Counted from the first letter of the stretch, positions 17,747 to 29,805 are shown. The stretch is 64,000 nt of DNA from Flaviflexus massiliensis (GCF_001375495.1 NZ_LN831058.1:62001-126000); one strand, 5' to 3'. The notes: generated from the letters alone by a model not told the origin. A program made the numbers and translations.

Positions 17747-18676
17747 TTACATGAGGGAGTTGGCGAGCTGCCTGCGAGCCTCGGAGACGAGGGGATCGTG
17801 GTGTCCGACGATCGTAAAGTATTCGACAAGGCGGGCACGGACCGTGTCGCGGTCGTCCCCCGAGGTTGCCTGGACGACTGCGAGGAGGCGTGCGAAGGCA
17901 GACTCGGGGCGGTTGGCTGCCATCTCAATATCGGACACCTTGATTTGGACTTCCCAGTCGCCTGCCTCAGCGTTTTGGGCTTCAGCCATGACTGCCTGCA
18001 CGTCGTAGTCCTGGACACGCTGCATGAGTTCCACCCTCATGAGCTCCACCTTGGCGAAGTCATCGCCCGGGTTTTCTTTCAGCGCCTTCGTGTAGGCTTC
18101 GTGCGCCTTCTCGAAGTCACCGGCTTCGAGTGCGGCATTGGCTTCTTGGACGTAGGCGGGAAGCTCCGGTTCGGGCATTGCCCCGTTCTCGTCACCATCG
18201 AGCTTGCCGAAGACACCGAGCTGCTGGGCGGCCTGAAGGACGGAGTCCACTGCCTTGGTCACGTCCTCGGCTTCCATTGTCCCCTGGAAGAGGGGAACCG
18301 GGTTACCGCCAAGGACCGCGAGGGTCGTCGGAACAGCTTGGACCTGGAAGGCGGCAACAACTTCAGGAACCGTGTCAGCATCGACAACACCAAGGCCGAC
18401 ACGGCCTCCGCGGGCCAGAACATCGCTGCTGAGGGTGCCAACGAGCTTGATGGAGCCTTCGGAGCGGGGTGACTTGAAGGCGATGATGAGGGGGACGTGG
18501 AGGGAGAGTTCCAGAAACGACTGAATATTCTCCATGGTCACGTCACGGACGATCGGGCCGGGTATCACCTGTTCCCCGTTTTCGTTCGTGGTTTGCTCCC
18601 TCACGCGTGCCTGCTCCTTGGCAGGGGCAAGTGCCGAGAGATCAACTGCGCCTCGCATATTCAGTGGCTGGGTCAT
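17747..18676 (-). CDS. YbbN/CnoX-like thioredoxin-fold TPR protein without CxxC
   Basis: A 309-residue cytoplasmic protein. The N-terminal half (residues about 45-145) is thioredoxin-like, with cis-proline region VQAVPTTLAV. The active-site position reads FKSPRSEGS, so the CxxC pair is absent and it cannot act as a disulfide reductase. The second half has TPR-like helices (YVQEANAALEAGDFEKAHEA and following). This layout matches the co-chaperone YbbN/CnoX. ATG 18676 is preferred over 18724 because the longer start would overlap the upstream lipoprotein gene, and AGGA lies about eight bases before it. Third gene of a minus-strand set of three. Confidence 0.8.
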   Translation of the reverse strand: MTQPLNMRGAVDLSALAPAKEQARVREQTTNENGEQVIPGPIVRDVTMENIQSFLELSLHVPLIIAFKSPRSEGSIKLVGTLSSDVLARGGRVGLGVVDADTVPEVVAAFQVQAVPTTLAVLGGNPVPLFQGTMEAEDVTKAVDSVLQAAQQLGVFGKLDGDENGAMPEPELPAYVQEANAALEAGDFEKAHEAYTKALKENPGDDFAKVELMRVELMQRVQDYDVQAVMAEAQNAEAGDWEVQIKVSDIEMAANRPESAFARLLAVVQATSGDDRDTVRARLVEYFTIVGHHDPLVSEARRQLANSLM

Positions 18677-18686
18677 CTCATCATTC

Positions 18687-19754
18687 CTATTCTGTGGTCT
18701 CGTCAGGGTTCGTCGATGCGTCATCCGTCACGTTGGTGAGAACCGGGTCAGCGGTGGCAATGACGTGAACGTTTCCTTCACCCCGAGCTGGAATATAGAA
18801 CGCGACCGTCACGTAGTAGGTGGACGTGAGCGTTCCTTGAACATCGTATGTGGAATCGGCTTCCCCGGTCATCCACCGTGCCAGTTCGTCTCCCACGGTG
18901 ATCGTGGAGCCCGCGGTCGTCCGGTCAATGACAACGTCGTATTCGAGAGCACCCATCGTCACGGCCCCACCATCCTCGGTCGCCATGGAGAGCGGCCCGT
19001 GGTTGAGCGCACGAGCATCGATAGTCACGTTCCCGGTCTCACCAAGCGACTCAGCAATGGAGTCACGCTGCGCCTGAAGGGACGAGGACAGAGCATCGTC
19101 CTCGAAGGTCACGTTCGTGTCATCCCCGCGCAAGCGCTCCGCGTACTCGGTGATGGCTTGGAGGGGGCTCGTGGCCAGGCCCTCGGCCGAGTCTCCCGGG
19201 ATCGCATCCGTGTCGGTCGCGAAGGTGATGTCAACTTCTGCTGGCACGAGGTCCGCATATCCCCACAGCTTGTAGTTCGACCTGCCGTTGGCCTGCGACA
19301 GCACAACGAGCTGGTCGTTGGAACCGGTGTCGGGGTTCTGCGTGAAGACCATGGCAACGCGCGGGAAGTCTGCCGATGTTGACCAAGTGGAGTCGGCATC
19401 GGTCAACGGAACGGGCGACAGGTCCTCGATCCCGAAGCGTTCAGCGTTCGCAAACTCTGCCTCGATGACCTGGCGGGCGGGGCCGTTGATGCGTTCCAGG
19501 ATGTTCTCCGTGGTCCGCTCTTCGTAGGCCTGGTCGAGGGATGCTGCGATCGCCTCGAGCACCTGGTCGGCTCGTTGCGACTGGCCGTCTCCTTCGGTGA
19601 TCGTCGCGTCTTCTTCCGGGCTCTCCGTGTCCGTGGCGGACGTTGAGGGGGTTTCAACGGACGGGGTTGGGATCTCGTCTCCGGTGTCGGAGCACGCGCT
19701 CAGCACGAGCGCCGTAGCCGCGGCGAAGGCCCAAAATTTACTCTTTTTCATCAT
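18687..19754 (-). CDS. Hypothetical lipoprotein with acidic linker
   Basis: A 355-residue lipoprotein with lipobox LSAC at about residue 21. A Ser/Thr/Glu/Asp/Pro-rich linker (residues about 22-58) is followed by an unrecognised globular domain (about 60-335) and a short acidic tail. AGGAG is six bases before the ATG. Its start lies three bases beyond the stop of the acidic-tailed membrane protein, and the thioredoxin/TPR gene starts ten bases after it, so the three form one operon. Family-level resemblance to actinobacterial lipoproteins of unknown function is likely, but I cannot name a domain with confidence. Confidence 0.75.
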   Translation of the reverse strand: MMKKSKFWAFAAATALVLSACSDTGDEIPTPSVETPSTSATDTESPEEDATITEGDGQSQRADQVLEAIAASLDQAYEERTTENILERINGPARQVIEAEFANAERFGIEDLSPVPLTDADSTWSTSADFPRVAMVFTQNPDTGSNDQLVVLSQANGRSNYKLWGYADLVPAEVDITFATDTDAIPGDSAEGLATSPLQAITEYAERLRGDDTNVTFEDDALSSSLQAQRDSIAESLGETGNVTIDARALNHGPLSMATEDGGAVTMGALEYDVVIDRTTAGSTITVGDELARWMTGEADSTYDVQGTLTSTYYVTVAFYIPARGEGNVHVIATADPVLTNVTDDASTNPDETTE

Positions 19755-19757
19755 GTC

Positions 19758-21101
19758 TTACTCCTTCGGCCCAAAGCCCCACAGCGAACGCCAGTCGTCC
19801 GAGGAACCTCGCTCATCGTTGTCGGATTGTGCGGCTGAATCTGCCTGCGTCCCGGAGTTCTGCTTCGTCAAAGAGTCTGAGGATTCCTCATCATCTGATT
19901 CTCCCACGTGAGGCTCGTCTGACGCATCGTCAACCCAGTCACCGTCCAGGTTTCCTTCAGTCCCTTCCAAGGACTCATTCACATCATCAACAAAGGACTC
20001 ATTGCTATCCTCGGCACCCGATTCAGCCGTGGTCACGAACTCAGCATCCGTCTCGTCAGCACCGTCCACCGACTCATCGTCAGCCGTTGCATCGCCAGAC
20101 ACTGAGTCTTCATCAGCCGTCACGTCATCAGCTGTGCCGTCATCAATCATGTCTTCAGCTACCACCGCGTCAGCATCCCCAGCTTCAACGGAGTCAGTAT
20201 CAACGGACTCAGAATCGGTTGAGTCAGAATCTGAGTTCTTCTCTGCTTCGACAGTGTCAGTCTCGGTTCCCTCGGCACGGAACTGCTCGGCGCGGGGGCT
20301 TGCGGGGAGGATGCTTGCACCGTAGCTGCCACCGGTTTCTTCGCGGACGGATCCGCGTACCTGGCTGGAGGTCGCTCCATCCGCATCCTCATCCGCCTTG
20401 GAGGTTGTGGTGATGGCGGGAATGACGGTGGTGTCGGTCGAATCGGCGCGCCCCATGCGTTCGGAGCGTTCCACGCTTTCACGACGACGCTTCTGCACGG
20501 TCTTCTGCTGGCTCTGGAACAGGAACAGGGCACTGCCTGCCGCCAGAAGAACAATGCCGACAATGACGAGGGGGATGGCCCAGGGCGTTGAGACGTCACG
20601 TTCCCACGTGATCGTCAGCTCGGGCGTGGTGCCGTCCTGGCCGAGGGCAATGAGGGTCCAGTCTCCCTCGGGAACCGTGAAGTACAGTTCAGCGGCATCT
20701 TCTCCGGAGATGAAGTTCTCCGGGTTGAACAGGTCGGAGCCCTGCAGGGACAGTTCACCCTCGGGGGCAACGTCCGGATCTGGGAGGGTCGTTGCGAGAG
20801 TTTGCCAGTCTTCGAGACCGTTGACGGTCACGTGCGGTTCCTCCCCCAACCACAGGGCTGCCGTGGCACTGGAAGCCACCACCATCTCCACCGTGGTTCC
20901 CGGGGCACGAGCGGAAACGCGCACGGTGTCGTTAACGAGCTCCAGCACCCCAGCATCGGTGGCGATGATGCCGGACTCGGAGTCCGATGCGGTGTTCGCA
21001 ACAATGGTTGTGCTTGGCTTCCACCACGTGGCGGAGCCGATTCCCACCACCATGAGCGCCACACCAATAACGAGCAGCAGGGCTGCTGGCAGTCGTTTCA
21101 C
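19758..21101 (-). CDS. Two-helix membrane protein with long acidic cytoplasmic tail
   Basis: About 447 residues. GTG 21101 is chosen over the longer frame to 21251 because GAGGAGGAA lies six bases upstream and it begins directly with KRLPAALLLVIGV, a membrane helix. An extracytoplasmic domain of about 180 residues follows, then a second helix (WAIPLVIVGIVLLAAGSALF) and a basic patch (KRRRESVER). The last 190 or so residues are very acidic, dominated by Asp, Ser, Glu, Val and Thr repeats, and surely disordered. The topology predicts an outside domain and an inside acidic tail. It heads an operon with a lipoprotein and a thioredoxin/TPR protein. It is divergent from a DivIVA-like gene, which may share its promoter region (21102-21249). 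Function unknown. Confidence 0.75.
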   Translation of the reverse strand: MKRLPAALLLVIGVALMVVGIGSATWWKPSTTIVANTASDSESGIIATDAGVLELVNDTVRVSARAPGTTVEMVVASSATAALWLGEEPHVTVNGLEDWQTLATTLPDPDVAPEGELSLQGSDLFNPENFISGEDAAELYFTVPEGDWTLIALGQDGTTPELTITWERDVSTPWAIPLVIVGIVLLAAGSALFLFQSQQKTVQKRRRESVERSERMGRADSTDTTVIPAITTTSKADEDADGATSSQVRGSVREETGGSYGASILPASPRAEQFRAEGTETDTVEAEKNSDSDSTDSESVDTDSVEAGDADAVVAEDMIDDGTADDVTADEDSVSGDATADDESVDGADETDAEFVTTAESGAEDSNESFVDDVNESLEGTEGNLDGDWVDDASDEPHVGESDDEESSDSLTKQNSGTQADSAAQSDNDERGSSDDWRSLWGFGPKE

Positions 21102-21249
21102 GTCGTTCCTCCTCGGTTTATCAGTGCCCAAGCATAGTTGTATAACGATTTCATAAAGTAGTCTTTTGCAAAGAGCGTACTCAGGTTCACACTTCCGCGC
21201 GGCCCAAACTGACCTCACCGCGTACCCTTGAACTAACGAAAGGACTGTC

Positions 21250-22632
21250 ATGGAGGAATCTCAGTTTCCGATTGTCATGCGCGGATATGATCGCGCACAG
21301 GTCGATCAGAAGCTCCACTCTTTAAGCGCTACCCTCACCGAAACTCGGTCGCAGGTTGCCCGGCTCGACTCGGAGGTCCTCAAGCTGTCCGGTGAGCTCG
21401 CCGAGGCACGCAGGGAACTAACGGAGAACGATCGCCCCTCCTATTCGGGGCTGGGTGCACGCGTGGAGCGCCTACTGCGCTCCACCGAGGAGCAGGCTCT
21501 CGATATTGTGACCCGGGCTAATGCCGATGCGGAGAAGACTCTCAATCGCGCCAGCCAGCAAGCCACCTCCCTGACCGAGAACGCCGAACGCCAGGCCGCC
21601 GAGCTCCTTGCGAAGGCGCGGCGGGATGCGGATGATGAACGGAAGTCATCGACCGCGACCGCCACCACCGAGCTCGATAATGCTCGGGTGAAGGCCGAGG
21701 AGCTCGTGGCCTCTGCCGAGCGCGAGGCCCACCGCCTCCGCACAGAAGCGAACCACGATGTGGCGGAGCAGAGGAGCAAGACCGAATCTGAGCTGCGAAG
21801 CCTCCGTGCATCCACGAACGACGAACTTGCCTCTCTCCGTTCCACTCAGGAGCGTGAGCTTGCCGAAGAACTCGCCAACCACCAGAACCGGCTTCACTCC
21901 GAGTCCGCTAGCCACAACGAGCGCCTCTCGGGTGAGATCACGGAGCAGCGGGATCGTCTCGCCCAGGAGCTTGCCGCACACAAGCAGCTCATTGAGAAGG
22001 AGCAGACCGAGCATCGCCAGCGGATCTCGTCCGAGCGTGCGAATCACGAAGCGGAGATCGCGAAGGAACGCACAAGCCACAGGCAGCTCATTGAGAGGGA
22101 GCGTGCTGAGCATGCGGCGCTGATCTCGAACGAGCGGACCGCGCACGAGAACCGGATCTCAACCGAGACTGCCCAGCAACGGGAAGAACTTGCTCGGGCT
22201 GCCAAGGAATCCGCCGAGATGATTGCGGCCGAGGAAGCCTCCCAACGGGAGGCGCTCAACGCGATGGTGTCGGAGGCTGAGAAGAAGGCGAACGATGCTG
22301 AACGGCGCCTGTCGGAGGCCGTGCAGCGTGCCGAAGCTTTGCGGACCACGTCCCAGTCGGATGCCTCTCAGCGCATTGCTCAGGCGACTGCCGAGGCGGA
22401 GGAAATTCTGGCCGAGGCTCGCGCGCAGGCCGGCGCCATCCTCTCCGAGGCGAGGGAGGCGGCTCGCAATGAGCGGGAGTCGGCATCCGAGCACGTCGCT
22501 CAGCTCACCGCGCAACGCGATTCCCTGACCTCCTACCTGGAGGACATGAGGTCTCTTCTCTCCTCCGAGCAGAACAAGACACTCACCGATCTCACTTCCT
22601 CCGAATCCGATTCAGAAGGCTCTCACCAGTAG
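21250..22632 (+). CDS. DivIVA-domain coiled-coil protein
   Basis: A 460-residue protein. The N-terminus FPIVMRGYDRAQVDQKL is the DivIVA membrane-curvature domain start. Residues about 30-440 are almost entirely charged heptad-like helix rich in Glu, Ala, Arg and Gln, and the tail is Ser/Glu-rich. Proteins of this layout (DivIVA/Wag31, Scy, FilP) organise polar growth and division in actinobacteria. This one is longer than Wag31 and closer in style to FilP or Scy. AAAGGAC lies before the ATG. A coiled-coil scaffold role is confident; the exact orthologue is not. Confidence 0.82.
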   Translation: MEESQFPIVMRGYDRAQVDQKLHSLSATLTETRSQVARLDSEVLKLSGELAEARRELTENDRPSYSGLGARVERLLRSTEEQALDIVTRANADAEKTLNRASQQATSLTENAERQAAELLAKARRDADDERKSSTATATTELDNARVKAEELVASAEREAHRLRTEANHDVAEQRSKTESELRSLRASTNDELASLRSTQERELAEELANHQNRLHSESASHNERLSGEITEQRDRLAQELAAHKQLIEKEQTEHRQRISSERANHEAEIAKERTSHRQLIERERAEHAALISNERTAHENRISTETAQQREELARAAKESAEMIAAEEASQREALNAMVSEAEKKANDAERRLSEAVQRAEALRTTSQSDASQRIAQATAEAEEILAEARAQAGAILSEAREAARNERESASEHVAQLTAQRDSLTSYLEDMRSLLSSEQNKTLTDLTSSESDSEGSHQ

Positions 22633-22677
22633 AGAGCTCCTACGTCGGGAAATAAACGCGGGTGATCTTGGGGCGGG

Positions 22678-23469
22678 CTACAGCTGCTGAGTTGTGAAGT
22701 CCGCCAGGATCTCTCCCAGTTCGCTCGGGGTTTCCAGCGGTGCGAAATGCCCGGCGGCTGCAATGGTCTTCGTGACCGCGGTCGCCGGGTATTCCTTTGC
22801 CAGGCGGTCAATCATTGTGGGTGACATGGTAGGGTCTTCATCTCCCCGCACCAGCAGGAGTGCACGGATGCCATCCTTGAGAACATCATGACGATCGGGG
22901 CGCGCGGCCATGGCCCTTTGCATCCATGCCAGGGACTGCGGGTTTACTTCACGCAAGCGGCGTTGAATATCGGCGTAGATCTCTGGCCTCCCCTGCTGGG
23001 TTGCCTTCGCGGTCATCCCATCCGCCATCCCCAGCACCGAGGACGCATCCCCCTCATCGGCCTTCCTTGCGGCCTCACGACGGTTCTTTGCCGCTTCCTC
23101 GGTGTCGGCACCGATGTTGGTGTCGATGAGGGCCACTCCCTCGTGTCCCACGCCGAGAGAAACCACGGCTGCAGTGACCGCTCCACCCATGGATACCCCA
23201 CCGATATGGAATCTCCGGGCTCTGAGTTCTTCCAGGTCGTGAGCGATTGCCCGGGCGTAGGTGTCGAGGCTCGGCTCCTGTACACCCAGCATCCCATCGA
23301 GCTCGTGGCCGGGGAGGGACTCACCGAATCCGGGAGCATCGAAGGTGATGACGGAGGGGAGGTAGGTGCGCACCTTGTTGAACATAGTCGAGTCGAAGGG
23401 CATGGCGTGCAGGAGTACCCAGGGGGTGGTGGTGCGATCACCGGTCCAGCGATATGAGAGGTAGGTCAT
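22678..23469 (-). CDS. Alpha/beta hydrolase
   Basis: A 263-residue alpha/beta-hydrolase fold protein. The triad is visible: the nucleophile elbow GVSMGG (Ser about 93), an acid in RGDED (Asp about 210-212) and AGHFAPLE (His about 241). The oxyanion motif is probably LHAMPFD. There is no signal peptide, so it is cytoplasmic. It is convergent with the DivIVA-like gene, with 45 bases between. The substrate cannot be told from sequence. Confidence 0.85.
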   Translation of the reverse strand: MTYLSYRWTGDRTTTPWVLLHAMPFDSTMFNKVRTYLPSVITFDAPGFGESLPGHELDGMLGVQEPSLDTYARAIAHDLEELRARRFHIGGVSMGGAVTAAVVSLGVGHEGVALIDTNIGADTEEAAKNRREAARKADEGDASSVLGMADGMTAKATQQGRPEIYADIQRRLREVNPQSLAWMQRAMAARPDRHDVLKDGIRALLLVRGDEDPTMSPTMIDRLAKEYPATAVTKTIAAAGHFAPLETPSELGEILADFTTQQL

Positions 23470-23564
23470 GGTCTCACCCTAACGGGATTGGTTTTTTCGC
23501 TCCAGAGAAAGAAACATCTTCGCGGTGTTACCGGGCTTCGATTTTCACACTTGTTAGGTGGGTT

Positions 23565-23870
23565 TTAGAACGTGTATCCGCGGGTGTTGCGTGCCCGCCA
23601 GCATGCGCTGTGCCAGTGCCTACGATCTTCCAGGCCGGCCTGGGCTCCCCACAGTGTTTCTTCCGTCCATGCCACGATATGCGGGGTGCCGATCGCTATG
23701 ATCTGTTGGCATCCTGGGCACCGGTATTCTTTCTCGCCACGGGGGATGTTGCGCACGTTGAAGGTGAGCCCTCCCGGCCCGGTTTCCTTCCGCACCCCAC
23801 CCGTAATCCGATCCATGTTCAGGGGAATATGTCCCTGATGGTACGGGCGGCGACGAGACTTCCTGCCCAT
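23565..23870 (-). CDS. Small zinc-ribbon-like protein coupled to nucS
   Basis: 101 residues with a basic N-terminus (GRKSRRRPY) and a probable metal site: Cys51 and Cys54 (CPGC), His64, His87 and Cys90 in the pattern RHWHSAC. Similar actinobacterial proteins are often labelled ATP/GTP-binding without support; no P-loop is present here. The ATG shares a base with the nucS stop (TAATG), so it is translated together with NucS. A DNA-related role is a reasonable guess from this coupling, not shown by sequence. Confidence 0.75.
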   Translation of the reverse strand: MGRKSRRRPYHQGHIPLNMDRITGGVRKETGPGGLTFNVRNIPRGEKEYRCPGCQQIIAIGTPHIVAWTEETLWGAQAGLEDRRHWHSACWRARNTRGYTF

Positions 23871-24565
23871 TAGAACAACCGATCCTCCACGTTATCTGTG
23901 CCCTTCATTGCACCATAGTCGAGGACAAGGCAGCGGATGCCACGATCTTCAGCGAGCACTCGTGCCTGGGGCTTGATTTCCTGGGCGGCAAAGATCCCCG
24001 CCACCGGGGCGAGCAGCGGGTCCCGGTTAAGGAGTTCGAGGTAGCGGGTGAGTTGTTCAACACCGTCAATCTCTCCCCTGCGCTTAATTTCAATCGCAAT
24101 ATGCTTCTCTTCAGCATCCTTGACCAGGAGGTCAACGGGGCCGATTGCGGTCGGGAATTCCCTGCGCACAAGGCGTGTACCGGGACCGATGAGTTCGACC
24201 TGCTCAGCGAGCAGCTCCTGCAGGTGTGCTTCGACCCCGTCCTTGACGAGACCGGGGTCCTCGCCGAGCTGGTAGCTCATTTCTTCGATGATGGAGAAGA
24301 TCTTGATGTTGAGGGCGTCATTGGTTTTTGCGTTGGCGACAAGCCAGACGGCTTCGATGCCGGCCTCGGCCTCTTCCTCAGACGGCTCCGCCTCCGTCAA
24401 CTTACACGGGGCACTCATCCAGTTAAGCGGCTTATACGAGCCACCGTCGGAGTGGATGAGAACCGAACCATCGGCCTTGATCATGATGAGCCGGGGGGCT
24501 TTCGCCAGGTAGGCATCGAGGCGGCCGGAATATTCTACGGAGCATTCAGCAAAGACAACACGCAC
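23870..24565 (-). CDS. nucS: Mismatch endonuclease NucS
   Basis: A 231-residue NucS/EndoMS, the key enzyme of the non-canonical mismatch repair of actinobacteria that lack MutS/MutL. GTG 24565 gives the family start [16 protein letters not shown]. The longer frame to 24733 has no family support. The nuclease motif is present: GPVDLL (Asp), then [13 protein letters not shown] (Glu and Lys). The C-terminus ends DRLF, the beta-clamp-binding type tail of the family. It overlaps the zinc-ribbon gene downstream by one base. Confidence 0.93.
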   Translation of the reverse strand: MRVVFAECSVEYSGRLDAYLAKAPRLIMIKADGSVLIHSDGGSYKPLNWMSAPCKLTEAEPSEEEAEAGIEAVWLVANAKTNDALNIKIFSIIEEMSYQLGEDPGLVKDGVEAHLQELLAEQVELIGPGTRLVRREFPTAIGPVDLLVKDAEEKHIAIEIKRRGEIDGVEQLTRYLELLNRDPLLAPVAGIFAAQEIKPQARVLAEDRGIRCLVLDYGAMKGTDNVEDRLF

Positions 24566-24643
24566 GCCCTCCAGTCTACATAGTGGGGTGCCGGCCCCAG
24601 GGTGGGGTTCTCCACGAAGCAGAGATAGGAAATCCAGGCAGAA

Positions 24644-24857
24644 ACGGGTAACGGGGAAGATCGAGACTTCGGTGTCTCGCTCCCGCGTCCTGGATTCGAT
24701 TGTCGGTTCTCGCTCCCCTATGGCCTTCCCCAACGTTCCTTATGAAACAGTGCACCCGCCAATCAAGTGGCGGGGGTTCGAGAGAGGGTATAGAGGCTGC
24801 AGAGGGTGTCTTATATGCCTGTGGGGTCTTTGGCGGGGCTTGCCCCCTCCCTCCAGC
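24644..24857 (-). repeat. Direct repeat copy 1: duplicated gene end (remnant)
   Basis: About 214 bases matching 24920-25133 with an offset of exactly 276. Read on minus, its start encodes a remnant of the DUF2550 protein tail (GASP, then PTGI and TAA at 24811-24813), as copy 2 does. It also carries the hairpin CCCGCCA/TGGCGGG at 24755-24774. It looks like a duplicated gene end plus terminator. Confidence 0.75.
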
Positions 24858-24919
24858 CTGTCTCTTTTACACCACTTGATGTGGATAAAAGACAGGAGGG
24901 AAATCTTGCCGGGGGTCGC

Positions 24920-25133
24920 GCGGGTACGGGGGAAGATCGAGCCTTCGTTGTCCCGCCCCCGCGTCCTGGATTCTTTTGTGGGTTCCCGCCCCCCTATGCC
25001 CTTCCCCAACGTTCCTTATGAAACAGTGCCCCCGCCAATCAAGTGGCGGGTGTTCGAGAGAGGTTATAGAGGCTGCAGAGGTTGTCTTATATGCCTGTGG
25101 GTTCTTCGACGGGGCTTGCCCCGTCCATCCAGC
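24920..25133 (-). repeat. Direct repeat copy 2: live 3' end of the DUF2550 gene
   Basis: Matches copy 1 with a 276-base offset. Its right 47 bases are the last 15 codons and stop of the DUF2550 gene. The rest is that gene's downstream region, with the hairpin CCCGCCA/TGGCGGG at 25031-25050, a probable terminator of the ATP synthase operon on minus. Confidence 0.75.
25031..25050 (-). terminator. Hairpin downstream of the atp-DUF2550 operon
   Basis: Arms CCCGCCA (25031-25037) and TGGCGGG (25044-25050), loop ATCAAG, 37 bases beyond the DUF2550 stop. The same hairpin is kept without a stem mismatch in the duplicate at 24755-24774. The T-tail is weak. Confidence 0.45.
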
Positions 25134-25503
25134 TCACCACACCGGCTGCCGAGTCGTTGGTCATGGCCCACAGCCAGTGCTGACCATTACATTCGAAATG
25201 GACAACGACCGTTCCGGTCGCTTCGTTACGCTGGTGATAGTCGATGACATTGAGTCGGTTCCGGGAGAAGGCGAGGACAGGCTTAGTGGAGATGGAGCCG
25301 GTCTTGTACCAGCGCAGATATTCCGCTCCGAAGATGGCGACACCGGATCGCCACTGGTTACTGTCTGGAACACTGATGGCCGCGGGGAAGGAACCGACCC
25401 TGCGGAAGAGTGCCCGGGTGCGGATCATGGCCCAGATGGCGAATGCCCCGGCAACCACGAGCAGCGCCACAATGACACTGAGTGCGATAGCCGGGGCATC
25501 CAT
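25087..25503 (-). CDS. DUF2550 family membrane protein
   Basis: 138 residues: an N-terminal membrane helix (IALSVIVALLVVAGAFAIWA, about 6-25), then a soluble domain with WRSGVAIFGAEYLRWYKTGS typical of DUF2550. This actinobacterial family regularly follows atpC, as here (12 bases after it). Function unknown; it may relate to ATP synthase or envelope processes by context only. Its last 15 codons lie in a duplicated sequence (copy at 24811-24857). Confidence 0.85.
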   Translation of the reverse strand: MDAPAIALSVIVALLVVAGAFAIWAMIRTRALFRRVGSFPAAISVPDSNQWRSGVAIFGAEYLRWYKTGSISTKPVLAFSRNRLNVIDYHQRNEATGTVVVHFECNGQHWLWAMTNDSAAGVVSWMDGASPVEEPTGI

Positions 25504-25515
25504 ACGTTTTCCAAT

Positions 25516-28174
<2,659 letters not shown>

Positions 28175-28176
28175 TA

Positions 28177-29805
28177 TTAGTCCTTCTTCGAGCGGGCGAG
28201 CTGCTCGACTTCGTGCTCAGCTTCCTGCTCGGGTACTTCGGGAGACATGTCAACGTCCTTGGCTGCAACGAATTCCTTCTGGAACTCTTCAACGCCGCGG
28301 CGCAGCTCGTCAATGGTCTCGTCCTCGAGCTTGCCGGTGTCACGAATCGCGTCGAGCGCCTTCGTGTTGCGGCGGAGGTAGTCGAGCATGCCGGCCTCAA
28401 AGTTGTGCACCTGCTCAACCGGGATGGGATCCAGGTAGCCGTTGGTGCCTGCCCACACGGACGCAACCTGATCCTCAACCGCGTACGGGGTGTACTGGGG
28501 CTGCTTGAGGATCTCCATGAGCCGCTCACCGCGAGTGAGCTGGCGGCGGGTCGTCGCATCGAGGTCGGAAGCGAACATAGCGAACGCTTCCTGTGCACGG
28601 TACTGGGCGAGCGTGATCTTGAGGGTACCGGAAACCTTCTTCATCGCCTTGATCTGCGCGTCACCACCGACACGGGACACGGAAATACCGACGTCCACGG
28701 CCGGGCGTTGGTTCGCGTTGAACAGGTCCGATTGGAGGAAGATCTGACCGTCCGTAATTGAAATAACGTTGGTCGGAATGTAGGCCGAGACGTCGTTCGC
28801 CTTCGTCTCGATGATCGGCAGGCCCGTCATCGAACCGCCACCGAGCTCATCGGAGAGCTTCGCGCACCTCTCGAGCAGGCGAGAGTGTAGGTAGAACACG
28901 TCACCGGGGTATGCTTCACGGCCCGGGGGACGGCGCAGCAGGAGGGAAACGGAACGGTAGGCCTCGGCCTGCTTCGACAGGTCGTCGAAGATGATGAGGA
29001 CGTGCTTGCCGCCGTACATCCAGTGCTGGCCAATGGCCGAACCGGTATAGGGGGCGAGGTACTTGAAGCCTGCCGGGTCGGATGCCGGGGAGGCCACGAT
29101 CGTCGTGTACTCGAGGGCACCTGCTTCCTCGAGGGCGCCGCGCACGGATGCGATCGTCGAGCCCTTCTGGCCAACGGCAACGTAGATGCAACGGACCTGC
29201 TTGTCGGGGTCACCCGAGTCCCAGTTGGCCTTCTGGTTGAGGATCGTGTCGATCGCGAGAGCGGTCTTACCTGTCTGGCGGTCACCAATGATCAGCTGGC
29301 GCTGGCCACGACCGATCGGGATCATCGCGTCGATTGCCTTGAGGCCGGTCTGGAGGGGTTCGTGCACGGACTTGCGGTCCATGACGCCCGGGGCCTGAAG
29401 TTCGAGGGCACGCGAGCCATCGATGCCCTGGATGTCGCCCTGCCCATCGAGGGGCTGTCCGAGCGGGTCCACGACCCTACCCAGGTAGCCGTCACCTACG
29501 GGGACGGACAGGACCTTACCGGTACGGCGGACCTCCTGGCCCTCTTCGATACCGGAGAAGTCACCGAGAACCACGCAACCGATTTCGCGGTCTTCGAGGT
29601 TCATGGCCAGACCCTCTGTTCCGTCTTCGAAACGGAGAAGTTCGTTAGCCATGGCGCCGGGGAGGCCTTCAACGCGGGCAATCCCGTCAGCGGTCATGGT
29701 GACGTGACCGACCTCTTCCGTGACTGCCTCTGCCGGTTCGTAACTATCGACGAAGCCGGCGAGCGCTGCCCGGATGTCCTCGGGCTGGATTGTCAGCTCA
29801 GCCAT
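28177..29805 (-). CDS. atpA: ATP synthase F1 alpha subunit
   Basis: 542 residues. Non-catalytic nucleotide-binding subunit of F1. Walker A GDRQTGKT at residues 174-181; VGQKGSTIA and the arginine-finger segment ISVSRVGG are present. The last 30 residues are an acidic/charged tail, a length common in actinobacteria. Lies between atpH and atpG. Confidence 0.96.
   Translation of the reverse strand: MAELTIQPEDIRAALAGFVDSYEPAEAVTEEVGHVTMTADGIARVEGLPGAMANELLRFEDGTEGLAMNLEDREIGCVVLGDFSGIEEGQEVRRTGKVLSVPVGDGYLGRVVDPLGQPLDGQGDIQGIDGSRALELQAPGVMDRKSVHEPLQTGLKAIDAMIPIGRGQRQLIIGDRQTGKTALAIDTILNQKANWDSGDPDKQVRCIYVAVGQKGSTIASVRGALEEAGALEYTTIVASPASDPAGFKYLAPYTGSAIGQHWMYGGKHVLIIFDDLSKQAEAYRSVSLLLRRPPGREAYPGDVFYLHSRLLERCAKLSDELGGGSMTGLPIIETKANDVSAYIPTNVISITDGQIFLQSDLFNANQRPAVDVGISVSRVGGDAQIKAMKKVSGTLKITLAQYRAQEAFAMFASDLDATTRRQLTRGERLMEILKQPQYTPYAVEDQVASVWAGTNGYLDPIPVEQVHNFEAGMLDYLRRNTKALDAIRDTGKLEDETIDELRRGVEEFQKEFVAAKDVDMSPEVPEQEAEHEVEQLARSKKD

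Larger units (their letters stand above)
24566..25086. other. 521-base spacer filled by two long imperfect direct repeats
   Basis: No gene is supported. An open frame across 24588-25247 on plus is a by-product of the repeats, whose 276-base period is a multiple of three. Between the repeat copies lies an inverted repeat formed by CCTGTC near 24857-24862 and GACAGG near 24891-24896, with TTTTA/TAAAA inside. Confidence 0.6.

Noticed and set aside
24588-25247. 219-codon plus-strand frame with two repeated segments
   Set aside because: The repeat arises because the DNA duplication has a 276-base period (a multiple of three). The real gene there is DUF2550 on minus, and the frame has no homology.
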